Shown in pieces: positions 9,017-17,217 of a stretch of DNA of 64,000 bases. Location: positions 6,076,001-6,140,000 of the forward strand of contig NZ_CP120983.1 of the NCBI RefSeq assembly GCF_030719215.1. The letters run 5' to 3'. A program made the position numbers and the translations under genes. Under the pieces are notes generated by a model. That model was not told the origin of the DNA. It saw only the letters and a program-made list of their open reading frames with translations, and ran no database searches. The DNA comes from Streptomyces sp. Alt3. Lineage in GTDB: Bacteria; Actinomycetota; Actinomycetes; Streptomycetales; Streptomycetaceae. How positions within the stretch are numbered: the stretch's first letter is position 1; each line of letters starts with the position of its first letter.

Positions 9017-10810
9017 TCAGAGGCCGAGCTCGACCTCGAACTCGCCCGCCTCGAGGATCGCCTTGACCGTGGTCAGGTAGCGGGCGGCGTCCGCGCCGTC
9101 CACCAGACGGTGGTCGTAGGAGAGCGAGAGGTAGGTCATGTCGCGGACGCCGATGACGGTGCCCTCGGCGGTCTCGATGACCGCCGGACGCTTGACCGTG
9201 GCACCGATGCCCAGGATGGCCGCCTGGTTCGGCGGCACGATGACCGTGTCGAACAGCGCACCGCGCGAACCGGTGTTGCTGACGGTGAAGGTCGCACCGG
9301 ACATGTCGTCCGGGGTGAGGCCGCCACCGCGGGCCTTGCCGGCCAGCTCGGCCGTCTTCTTCGCGATACCGGCGATGTTCAGGTCGCCCGCACCCTTGAT
9401 GACCGGGGTCATCAGACCCTTCTCGGCGTCCACGGCGATGCCGATGTTCTCCGAGTCGAAGTACGTGATGGTGCCCTCGTCCTCGTTGATCCGGGCGTTG
9501 ACGACCGGGTGGGCCTTCAGCGCCTGGGCCGCCGCCTTCACGAAGAACGGCATCGGGGACAGCTTGACGCCCTCACGGGCGGCGAAGGACTCCTTCGCCT
9601 GGTTGCGCAGCTTCATCAGCTTGGTGATGTCGACCTCGAGGACCGAGGTCAGCTGGGCCTGCGAGTGCAGGGCCTTCATCATGTTGTCGCCGATGACCTT
9701 GCGCATGCGGGTCATCTTGACCGTCTGACCGCGCAGCGGGGACGCCTCGAGCTTCGGCGCGGCCTTGGCCGCGGGAGCGGCGGCGGCGGCCGGAGCCGGA
9801 GCGGCAGCGGCGGCCTTGGCGGCCTCCGCGGCGGCCACCACGTCCTGCTTGCGGATGCGGCCACCGACGCCGGTGCCCTTGACCGCGCCCAGGTCGACGC
9901 CGTTCTCGGCGGCGAGCTTGCGGACCAGCGGCGTCACGTACGCGCCGTCGTCACCCGAGGGTGCGGCCGGAGCGGCCGGGGCGGCCGGAGCCTGCGCGGC
10001 CGGGGCCGGGGCGGGTGCAGCCGGTGCCGGGGCGGCCGGAGCGGCCTGGGCCGGTGCCGGAGCCGGAGCGGCGGGAGCAGCCGGAGCCGGAGCCGGGGCC
10101 GGGGCCGCGGGAGCAGCCGGTGCCGGAGCCGGGGCCGGAGCCGCGGCGGGGGCCGGGGCGGCCTCTGCCGGAGCGGCGGCGGGCGCGGCACCCGGAGCAC
10201 CGATGACGGCGAGCTTGGCGCCGACCTCGGCGGTCTCGTCCTCGGCGACGACGATCTCCAGCAGCACGCCGGAGACCGGGGCGGGGATCTCGGTGTCGAC
10301 CTTGTCCGTGGAGACCTCGAGCAGCGGCTCGTCCTCCGTGACCTCCTCGCCGACCTCCTTCAGCCAGCGGGTGACGGTGCCCTCGGTGACGCTCTCGCCG
10401 AGCGCGGGGAGGGTGACGTCGGTGCCGGAGGCGCCACCGGCCGGAGCGGCGGCGGGTGCCTCCTGGGCGGGAGCCTCGGCGGCGGGGGCCGGGGCCTCCT
10501 CGGCCGGAGCGGCGGGTGCCTCCTGGGCCGGAGCCTCGGCGGCAGGCGCCTCGGCGGCGGCAGGCGCGCCCGAGCCGTCGTCGATGACGGCCAGTTCGGC
10601 GCCGACCTCGACGGTCTCGTCCTCGGCGACCTTGATGGACGCGAGCACGCCGGAGGCCGGCGCGGGGATCTCGGTGTCGACCTTGTCGGTCGAGACCTCG
10701 AGCAGCGGCTCGTCGGCCTCGACGCGCTCGCCCTCGGCCTTCAGCCAACGGGTGACAGTGCCCTCGGTGACGCTCTCGCCGAGCGCCGGAAGGGTTACGG
10801 AAACCGACAT
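9017..10810 (-). CDS. dlaT: Dihydrolipoamide acyltransferase E2 (DlaT type, two lipoyl domains)
   Basis: The 597-residue core acyltransferase of a 2-oxoacid dehydrogenase complex. Two lipoyl domains carry the STDKVDTEIPAP lipoylation motif, with lysines at residue 43 and about residue 169. Each is followed by a long A/P-rich hinge; the second hinge is nearly pure Ala-Pro. A peripheral-subunit-binding domain (VTPLVRKLAAENGVDLGAVKGTGVGGRI) precedes the catalytic domain, which ends in SYDHRLVDGADAARYL with the active-site His and Asp. Databases often call such proteins SucB. Proximity to aceE and lpd, and similarity to mycobacterial DlaT, favour pyruvate dehydrogenase. AAGGAG lies 11 bases before the ATG. 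Confidence 0.93.
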   Translation of the reverse strand: MSVSVTLPALGESVTEGTVTRWLKAEGERVEADEPLLEVSTDKVDTEIPAPASGVLASIKVAEDETVEVGAELAVIDDGSGAPAAAEAPAAEAPAQEAPAAPAEEAPAPAAEAPAQEAPAAAPAGGASGTDVTLPALGESVTEGTVTRWLKEVGEEVTEDEPLLEVSTDKVDTEIPAPVSGVLLEIVVAEDETAEVGAKLAVIGAPGAAPAAAPAEAAPAPAAAPAPAPAPAAPAAPAPAPAPAAPAAPAPAPAQAAPAAPAPAAPAPAPAAQAPAAPAAPAAPSGDDGAYVTPLVRKLAAENGVDLGAVKGTGVGGRIRKQDVVAAAEAAKAAAAAPAPAAAAAPAAKAAPKLEASPLRGQTVKMTRMRKVIGDNMMKALHSQAQLTSVLEVDITKLMKLRNQAKESFAAREGVKLSPMPFFVKAAAQALKAHPVVNARINEDEGTITYFDSENIGIAVDAEKGLMTPVIKGAGDLNIAGIAKKTAELAGKARGGGLTPDDMSGATFTVSNTGSRGALFDTVIVPPNQAAILGIGATVKRPAVIETAEGTVIGVRDMTYLSLSYDHRLVDGADAARYLTTVKAILEAGEFEVELGL

Positions 10811-10866
10811 GGTTTCAGTTGCTCCTTACGAAAGTGCGGAAGTGGTCGGTCGTCCCCGGGACTGGA

Positions 10867-12255
10867 TCAGTCGTGGGAGTGGAGAGGCTTGCCGGCCAGG
10901 GCCAGGTGGGCCTCGCCCATCGCCTCGTTCTGCGTCGGGTGGGCGTGGATGAGCTGCGCGACCTCGGCCGGCAGCGCCTCCCAGTTGTAGATCAGCTGTG
11001 CTTCGCCGACCTGCTCGCCCATACGGTCACCGACCATGTGGACGCCGACCACGGCACCGTCCTTGACCTGGACGAGCTTGATCTCGCCCGCGGTCTTCAG
11101 GATCTTGCTCTTGCCGTTGCCCGCCAGGTTGTACTTGAGGGCCACGACCTTGTCCGCACCGTAGATCTCCTTGGCCTTGGCCTCGGTGATACCGACGGAG
11201 GCGACCTCGGGGTGGCAGTACGTCACCTTCGGCACGCCGTCGTAGTCGACCGGCACGGTCTTGAGACCGGCGAGGCGCTCCGCCACCAGGATGCCCTCGG
11301 CGAAGCCGACGTGGGCGAGCTGGAGGGTCGGGACCAGGTCACCGACGGCCGAGATCGTCGGGACGTTGGTCTGCATGTACTCGTCGACGAGGACGTAGCC
11401 GCGGTCCATCGCGACGCCGGCCTCCTCGTAGCCCAGACCCTGCGAGACCGGGCCGCGGCCGATCGCGACCAGCAGCACCTCCGCCTCGAAGGTCTTGCCG
11501 TCGGCGAGGGAGACCTTGACGCCGTCCTGTGTGTACTCGGCCTTGTCGAAGAAGGTGCCGAGGTTGAACTTGATGCCGCGCTTGCGGAACGCGCGCTCGA
11601 GAAGCTTGGAGCTGTTCTCGTCCTCGACCGGGACGAGGTGCTTCAGGCCCTCGACGATCGTGACGTCGGTGCCGAAGGACTTCCACGCCGAGGCGAACTC
11701 GACGCCGATGACGCCGCCGCCCAGGACGATCGCGGACGTGGGCACGCGGTCGAGCTTCAGCGCGTGGTCCGAGGAGATGATGCGGTTGCCGTCGATCTCC
11801 AGGCCGGGCAGTGACTTCGGCACGGAGCCGGTCGCCAGGAGCACGTGACGGCCCTGGACGCGCTGGCCGTTCACGTCGACCGAGGTGGGCGACGAGAGCC
11901 GGCCCTCACCCTCGATGTAGTGCACCTTGCGCGAGGCGATCAGACCCTGCAGACCCTTGTACAGGCCCGAGATCACGTCGTCCTTGTACTTGTGGACGGC
12001 CGCCATGTCGATGCCCTCGAAGGTGGCCTTCACACCGAACTGCTCGGCCTCGCGGGCCTGGTCGGCGATCTCGCCGGCGTGCAGCAGTGCCTTCGTCGGG
12101 ATACAGCCGTTGTGCAGGCAGGTGCCGCCGACCTTGCCCTTCTCGATCAGTGCGACGTCCAGGCCCAGCTGAGCCCCGCGCAGGGCCGCGGCATAACCGC
12201 CGCTGCCACCGCCGAGGATCACTAGGTCGAAAACGGTGCTGGCGTCGTTCGCCAC
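10867..12255 (-). CDS. lpdA: Dihydrolipoyl dehydrogenase (E3)
   Basis: A 462-residue flavoprotein that reoxidises dihydrolipoyl groups with NAD+. The FAD motif LVILGGGSGGYAAALRGAQLG is at the N-terminus, the redox disulfide is GGTCLHNGCIPTKAL (residues about 40-55), the NAD-binding motif is IVLGGGVIGVEFAS, and the C-terminus has the catalytic HAHPTQNEAMGEA dyad. The GTG at 12255 has GGAGG seven bases upstream and gives the length usual for actinobacterial Lpd. dlaT follows after 56 bases, so the two are co-transcribed. Confidence 0.96.
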   Translation of the reverse strand: MANDASTVFDLVILGGGSGGYAAALRGAQLGLDVALIEKGKVGGTCLHNGCIPTKALLHAGEIADQAREAEQFGVKATFEGIDMAAVHKYKDDVISGLYKGLQGLIASRKVHYIEGEGRLSSPTSVDVNGQRVQGRHVLLATGSVPKSLPGLEIDGNRIISSDHALKLDRVPTSAIVLGGGVIGVEFASAWKSFGTDVTIVEGLKHLVPVEDENSSKLLERAFRKRGIKFNLGTFFDKAEYTQDGVKVSLADGKTFEAEVLLVAIGRGPVSQGLGYEEAGVAMDRGYVLVDEYMQTNVPTISAVGDLVPTLQLAHVGFAEGILVAERLAGLKTVPVDYDGVPKVTYCHPEVASVGITEAKAKEIYGADKVVALKYNLAGNGKSKILKTAGEIKLVQVKDGAVVGVHMVGDRMGEQVGEAQLIYNWEALPAEVAQLIHAHPTQNEAMGEAHLALAGKPLHSHD

Positions 12256-12514
12256 GTCACGTCCTCCATGCATGTGCGCCGTACGCCGGGCCCCGTCGCT
12301 GGGGTGTGACCGGCCGGTCGGCTGGTGTTCGGCCGCTTGCGTTATTCGGCCCTGTGGTGGGGGCCCTGTCCTGCCGAGAACCCATCTTCGCACTTGTTGG
12401 GGGCGGACGGGACGCGGGCCCCTGCTCCGAGCCGGACCAGGATCCTGTCCGGACGGTTACCGATACGTACAGATTTCCGGAAAAATGGCGGTCGGAGCCA
12501 CGGAGGGGAACACC
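12256..12514. other. lpdA upstream region (no gene)
   Basis: This stretch, together with the pepA terminator, makes a 342-base gap with no convincing ORF. It contains an AT-richer patch around 12459-12488, the palindrome TTTCCGGAAA (12474-12483) and a bulged palindrome centred on AGGATCCT (12432-12452). These may belong to the lpdA-dlaT promoter, but no clear -10/-35 pair was found. Confidence 0.35.
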
Positions 12515-12544
12515 CACGGCCCCGGACGTATGCCCGGGGCCGTG
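12515..12544 (-). terminator. pepA terminator
   Basis: Perfect 11-bp arms CACGGCCCCGG (12515-12525) and CCGGGGCCGTG (12534-12544) lie 54 bases past the pepA stop codon on the minus strand. Confidence 0.6.
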
Positions 12545-12597
12545 TGCGCCGCGAGTGAACCTCGCGCGCGGGTCCGTGTGGACGCCGGCTCCGGAGC

Positions 12598-14154
12598 TCA
12601 GCCGAGGTCGCCGGCCGCGGTGCGCTCGGCCAGCCGCACCAGGGTGCGGACGGCGGAGCCGGTGCCCCCCTTGGGCGTGTAGCCGTAGGGCGCGCCCTCG
12701 TGGAAGGCCGGGCCCGCGATGTCCAGGTGAGCCCAGGCGATGCCCTCGCCCACGAACTCCTGGAGGAACAGACCGGCCACCAGGCCGCCGCCCATCCGCT
12801 CGCCCATGTTGGCGATGTCGGCGGTCGGGGAGTCCATGCCCTTGCGCAGGTCGGCGGGGAGCGGCATCGGCCAGGAGGCCTCGCCGACCTCCTCGGCGAT
12901 CTCGTGGATCGACGTACGGAAGGCGTCGTCGTTGGCCATCACGCCGAAGGTGCGGTTGCCCAGTGCCAGGACCATCGCTCCCGTCAGGGTCGCGACGTCG
13001 ACGATCGCGTCCGGCTTCTCCTCGGAGGCGCGGGTCAGCGCGTCGGCGAGGACCAGCCGGCCCTCGGCGTCGGTGTTCAGGACCTCGACGGTCTTGCCGC
13101 TGTACATGCGCAGCACGTCACCGGGGCGGGTGGCGTTGCCGGACGGCATGTTCTCGGCGAGGGCCAGCCAGCCGGTGACGTTGACCTGGAGGCCGAGGCG
13201 GGAGGCCGAGACGACGGCGGCGAACACGGCGGCGGCACCCGCCATGTCGCACTTCATCGTCTCGTTGTGCCCGGCCGGCTTCAGCGAGATGCCGCCCGAG
13301 TCGTAGGTGATGCCCTTGCCGACCAGGGCGAGCGTCTTCTCCGCCTTGGGGTGGGTGTAGGACAGCTTGACCAGGCGCGGGCCGTGCGTGGAGCCCTGGC
13401 CGACGCCGAGCAGACCGCCGAAGCCGCCCTTGACGAGCGCCTTCTCGTCCAGGACCTGCACCTTGATGCCGTGCTCCTTGCCGGCGGCGGTGGCCACGGC
13501 GGCGAAGGACTCGGGGTACAGGTCGTTCGGCGGGGTGTTGATCAGGTCGCGGGCGCGGTTGATCTCCTCGGCCACCGCGACGGCGCGCTCGGCGGCCGCC
13601 TTGAAGGCCTTGTCACGCGGCTTGCCGCCGAGCAGGGCCACCTCGCCGAGCGGGAGCTTCGCGTCCTTGCCGGACCTGTCGCCCTTCGGGGCGAGCTTGT
13701 TCTCGCCGCCCTGGTAGGCGGTGAAGGCGTACGCACCCAGCAGGGCGCCCTCCGCGACTGCCCCGGCGTCCTCGGCGGACTCCGTCGGCAGCGCGAAGCC
13801 GGCCTTCTTCGAACCCTTCAGCGCACGCGCGGCGCTGCCCGCCGCCCGGCGCAGTGCCTCGGCGTCGTACGCGTCGTCCTTCGCCGGGACCGGACCCAGC
13901 CCGACTGCGATGACGACCGGGGCCTTGAGGCCGGACGGAGCGGGGAGCTTGGTCACCTCGCCCTCGGCACCCGAGGCGCCCAGGGTCTCCAGGACGGTGG
14001 CGAGCTTGCCGTCGAACGCCTTGTCCACGGCCTCGGCGCCCGGTGCCACGACCAGGCCCCCAGCCTTGGATCCGGCGGCCTTGGCGACGCCGACGACGAG
14101 TGCGTCGGCGCGCAGCGTCGCCGCACCTGAGGTGCTGAGAGTGAGAGCTGTCAC
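12598..14154 (-). CDS. pepA: Leucyl aminopeptidase (M17)
   Basis: A 518-residue cytosolic dimetal exopeptidase that removes N-terminal residues from peptides. The M17 signature NTDAEGRLVLADAL is present. So are the metal- and lysine-bearing GKGITYDSGGISLKP block and the KCDMAGAAAVF segment with its conserved Asp. The N-terminal macro-like domain (residues 1 to about 170) is poorly conserved, as is normal. The only plausible start is the GTG at 14154; a GGAAGCGAG lies rather far upstream. It is followed on the same strand by lpdA but separated by a terminator. Confidence 0.95.
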   Translation of the reverse strand: MTALTLSTSGAATLRADALVVGVAKAAGSKAGGLVVAPGAEAVDKAFDGKLATVLETLGASGAEGEVTKLPAPSGLKAPVVIAVGLGPVPAKDDAYDAEALRRAAGSAARALKGSKKAGFALPTESAEDAGAVAEGALLGAYAFTAYQGGENKLAPKGDRSGKDAKLPLGEVALLGGKPRDKAFKAAAERAVAVAEEINRARDLINTPPNDLYPESFAAVATAAGKEHGIKVQVLDEKALVKGGFGGLLGVGQGSTHGPRLVKLSYTHPKAEKTLALVGKGITYDSGGISLKPAGHNETMKCDMAGAAAVFAAVVSASRLGLQVNVTGWLALAENMPSGNATRPGDVLRMYSGKTVEVLNTDAEGRLVLADALTRASEEKPDAIVDVATLTGAMVLALGNRTFGVMANDDAFRTSIHEIAEEVGEASWPMPLPADLRKGMDSPTADIANMGERMGGGLVAGLFLQEFVGEGIAWAHLDIAGPAFHEGAPYGYTPKGGTGSAVRTLVRLAERTAAGDLG

Positions 14155-14314
14155 GGTGGTGAAATCTCGCTTCCGTTGAGTTGTCTGCCGGTCTCTGCCG
14201 GTCGAGGGGTGGCCGACCGTGCCCGGCGCATCGTGGACGCAGCCTCGATGTGCCGGGAATGAGCCTACGCGCGCCCTTGGTCCCGGCTCACGGGGGCGGG
14301 TCCGTCGGGATCCG

Positions 14315-15094
14315 TCAGCCCGTCGCCAGCACGAGCAGGGCAGCCGTCGCGGCCGTCTCCTCCAGCGCGCCGAACACGTCGCCGGTCACCCCGCCGAAGC
14401 GCCGCACGCAGTGACGCAGCATCACCTGGGCGGCCAGGAGACCGGCCAGGGCCGCGAGGGCGTGGTGCAGGGCGCCGCCGTGTCCGAGCAGCGCGCCGGC
14501 CGCCGCGCAGCACGCCACCACCGCGCAGGCCACGGCCGCCGCGCCCCAGGGCGGCACCGCCCCCGCCACCGCGGCGCCCAGTCCCTCCGGGCGGGCGGGC
14601 GGCACGCCCCGGCGTGAGGCCAGCGTGAGCGCGAGCCGGGCCGTGACGGCGGCGGCGACCGTGCCCAGCGCGCCGTCCGCCCAGCCGCGGCCGTACAGCT
14701 CGAAGAGCGCCGCGACCTGGGCCAGCAACACGAACACCAGGGTGATCACGCCGAACGGGCCGATGTCCGACTGCTTCATGATCCGCAGCGCGTCCTCGGC
14801 CGGTCTCGCGCTGCCGAGCCCGTCCGCCGTGTCCGCGAGCCCGTCCAGATGCAGCCCGCGGGTGAGCGCGGCGGGAAGCGCCGCGGAGGCCACCGCTGCC
14901 GCCAGGGGGCCCGCCCCGCCGAGCAGGAGCAGCACCCCGGGGACCGAGGCGAGCAGCCCCACGACGAGTCCGGCGGCCGGGGCGCACAGCATGCCCGCCC
15001 GGGCGGTCCCGCGGTCCCAGCGGGAGACGCGGACGGGGAGCGCGGTCAGGGTGCCGAATGCGAAGCGCAGGCCATGGCTGTTCAGGGGGGTCAC
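14315..15094 (-). CDS. cobS: Adenosylcobinamide-GDP ribazoletransferase (cobalamin synthase)
   Basis: An integral membrane enzyme, 259 residues, joining adenosylcobinamide-GDP to alpha-ribazole in the last steps of B12 synthesis. Family landmarks are the LHLDGLADTADGLGSARPAEDALRIMKQSDIGPFGV block with its D-rich Mg-binding motif, several A/L/V-rich transmembrane helices, and a C-terminal RRFGGVTGDVFGAL signature. Two GTGs (15103 and 15094) are possible. 15094 is chosen because a TAGCGT -10-like hexamer ends nine bases before it and there is no Shine-Dalgarno. cobT and cobU lie upstream on the same strand. Confidence 0.93.
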   Translation of the reverse strand: MTPLNSHGLRFAFGTLTALPVRVSRWDRGTARAGMLCAPAAGLVVGLLASVPGVLLLLGGAGPLAAAVASAALPAALTRGLHLDGLADTADGLGSARPAEDALRIMKQSDIGPFGVITLVFVLLAQVAALFELYGRGWADGALGTVAAAVTARLALTLASRRGVPPARPEGLGAAVAGAVPPWGAAAVACAVVACCAAAGALLGHGGALHHALAALAGLLAAQVMLRHCVRRFGGVTGDVFGALEETAATAALLVLATG

Positions 15095-15191
15095 CGCGCG
15101 CACGCTAGCCGGTGCGGCAGCACGCCGGATCGGGCAAAGTGACCCGAAACATCAGAAGTGCGGCAGGGAAGGGCCTTCGGGCGGAGGTGGC

Positions 15192-15968
15192 ATGGGTCAC
15201 TGGTTCCAGCAGAACATCGTCGAGCCGGGCAAGCTCCCGCTGCTGCTCGCCCTGAGCGCCTTCGTGCTGACCTTCGCGATCACCAGGATGATCACCCGGA
15301 TGATCAGGGCCGGGAAGGGGCCGTTCCGCAACTTCACGCCCGGCGGTGTGCACGTCCACCACGTCGTCCCCGGCGTCGTGCTCTCGGTGGTCGGGGGCTT
15401 CGGCGCGGTGGCGAGCGGTCAGCACGGCGCCGCCGCCGGCGTCTTCGCCGTCGTCTTCGCGGTGGGGGCCGGTCTGGTCCTCGACGAGTTCGCGCTGATC
15501 CTGCACCTCGACGACGTCTACTGGACGGAGGAGGGCCGCCGGAGCGTGGAGGTCGTCGTCCTCACCGCCTCGCTCGTCCTGCTGGTGCTCGCCGGATTCT
15601 CGCCGCTCGGGGTGGACCAGCTGAGCGGCGAACAGCAGCAGAACAGACTGGGCGTCGTCCTGACCTACGTCGTCAACTTCGGCTTCGTGCTGACCGCGCT
15701 GTTCAAGGGCAAGGCCCGGATGGCGGTGATCGGCACGCTCATCCCCTTCGTCGCGCTGATCGGGGCGATCCGGCTGGCCCGGCCCGCCTCCTTGTGGGCC
15801 AGGCGCTTCTACCGCCGGCGCCACCGGACCCGCGCCAGAGCGGTGCTGAGGGCGTATCACCACGACGTCCGCTGGGTGGGGCCGCGACGCCGCTTCCAGG
15901 ACCTGATCGGCGGGGCCCCGGACAAGACCCCGCTGCCGGGCCCCAGGCCGGGCGGCGGCGGGACCTGA
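15192..15968 (+). CDS. Conserved membrane protein of unknown function
   Basis: A 258-residue protein with about six predicted membrane helices: near residues 15-32, 58-78, 82-105, 115-137, 150-168 and 175-192. It ends in a strongly basic cytoplasmic tail (RRFYRRRHRTRARAVL). A histidine-rich VHVHHVVPG motif opens the second helix and an acidic LVLDEFALILHLDDVYW segment follows the third, so metal or substrate binding in the membrane is possible but unproven. GGAGG stands four bases before the ATG. It interrupts the minus-strand cob genes between cobS and cobT. I do not recognise a named family. Confidence 0.82.
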   Translation: MGHWFQQNIVEPGKLPLLLALSAFVLTFAITRMITRMIRAGKGPFRNFTPGGVHVHHVVPGVVLSVVGGFGAVASGQHGAAAGVFAVVFAVGAGLVLDEFALILHLDDVYWTEEGRRSVEVVVLTASLVLLVLAGFSPLGVDQLSGEQQQNRLGVVLTYVVNFGFVLTALFKGKARMAVIGTLIPFVALIGAIRLARPASLWARRFYRRRHRTRARAVLRAYHHDVRWVGPRRRFQDLIGGAPDKTPLPGPRPGGGGT

Positions 15969-15999
15969 GCCCTGGCCTCCCGCCGGCCGGACGGACCGC

Positions 16000-17103
16000 T
16001 CAGGCGGTCGACCCCGCGGGCTCCGCGTCGTCCGACGGCTCCCCCGTCTCCTCCTCCGCGGGCTCCTGAGCCCGCTCGGGCAGCTCCGCCGCCAGGGCGG
16101 CCGCGGCCTGGACGAGCGGCAGCGCCAGCAGCGCGCCGCTTCCCTCACCCACCGTCACCCCGTGGTCCAGGAGCGGGGTCAGCGCCATCCGGTCCAGCGC
16201 CTTCGCCTGCGCCGGCTCACCGCTGACCTGGCCGGCCAGCCACCAGTCCGGGGCCCGGAAGGCGGCCCGCTGGGCCACCAGCGCACAGGCCGCCGAGACC
16301 ACGCCGTCCAGCACGACGGGCATCCGGCGCACCGCACTCTGCAGCAGGAACCCCGTCATGGCCGCCAGGTCCGCGCCGCCGACGGTGGCCAGCAGCTCCA
16401 GCTGGTCCCCGAGGACCGGGCGGGCCCGTCGCAACGCGTCCCGGATCGCCGCGCACTTGCGCATCCAGGCCAGGTCGTCGATGCCCGCACCGCCGCGCCC
16501 GGTCACCACCGAGGCGTCCGTACCGCACAGGGCGGCGATCAGAGTCGAGGCGGCCGTCGTGCCGCCGACGCTCAGATCGCCCAGCACCACCAGATCCGTG
16601 CCGGAGTCGGCCTCCTCGTCCGCGATGCGCATCCCGAGCCGTACGGCCTCCTCGGCCTCCTCGGCCGTCAGCGCGTCCTCGACGTCGATCCGGCCGCTGC
16701 CGCGCCGCACCCGGTGGCGCACGACGGCCTCGGGCAGCAGATCCGGATCGCAGTCCAGACCGGCGTCGACGATCCGCACGGGCACGGAGAAGCGGCGGGC
16801 CAGCACGGCGACGGGGCTGGCGCCGTCCAGCGCCGCGCGGACGAGTTCGTGCGCGGTCCCGGCGGCCCGGCCCGAGACGTCCAGCTCCGCCACCCCGTGG
16901 TCACCGGCGAACAGCACGACGCGCGGCCGCTCGATCGCCTTGACGGGCACCGACTGCTGGGCGGCCGACAGCCATTCCCCCAACTCGTCGAGCCGGCCGA
17001 GGGCGCCGACGGGAACGGCGAGCCGCTCCCGGTGTTCCTCGGCATCACGCCGTACGCCTCCGTCGGGGCGTTCGATCAGGTCGGAGAAGTCGTCCAGGTT
17101 CAC
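16000..17103 (-). CDS. cobT: Nicotinate-nucleotide-dimethylbenzimidazole phosphoribosyltransferase
   Basis: A 367-residue enzyme that makes alpha-ribazole phosphate from nicotinate mononucleotide and dimethylbenzimidazole. It shows PVGALGRLDELGEW, FAGDHGVAELDVS, the GDLSVGGTTAAS phosphate-binding loop, TGRGGAGIDD, and the catalytic glutamate in TVGEGSGALLALPLV near the C-terminus. The last 25 residues form a variable acidic tail. The start is GTG. cobU is upstream with a 114-base gap and the two are probably co-transcribed. I see no B12 riboswitch before this group. Confidence 0.95.
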   Translation of the reverse strand: MNLDDFSDLIERPDGGVRRDAEEHRERLAVPVGALGRLDELGEWLSAAQQSVPVKAIERPRVVLFAGDHGVAELDVSGRAAGTAHELVRAALDGASPVAVLARRFSVPVRIVDAGLDCDPDLLPEAVVRHRVRRGSGRIDVEDALTAEEAEEAVRLGMRIADEEADSGTDLVVLGDLSVGGTTAASTLIAALCGTDASVVTGRGGAGIDDLAWMRKCAAIRDALRRARPVLGDQLELLATVGGADLAAMTGFLLQSAVRRMPVVLDGVVSAACALVAQRAAFRAPDWWLAGQVSGEPAQAKALDRMALTPLLDHGVTVGEGSGALLALPLVQAAAALAAELPERAQEPAEEETGEPSDDAEPAGSTA

Positions 17104-17217
17104 GGGGGTCTGCCTCGCGGGTCGGCGCTAGGTGGGCCGGAACCCGCCGGGGGGCTCCTGTCCGGAACAGTACCCGGCACGCCCTCCCCCATCTCCGGCC
17201 CCGCACCCTCCCGCGCC

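Noticed and set aside
9110..10990. Long plus-strand frames opposite dlaT, including a Ser/Gly/Arg-rich 'repeat protein'
   Set aside because: They arise from the Ala-Pro hinges of the E2 read backwards.
12432..12452. Bulged palindrome around AGGATCCT upstream of lpdA as an operator
   Set aside because: The symmetry is imperfect and the position is about 180 bases from the gene with no promoter pair found; kept only as part of the region note.
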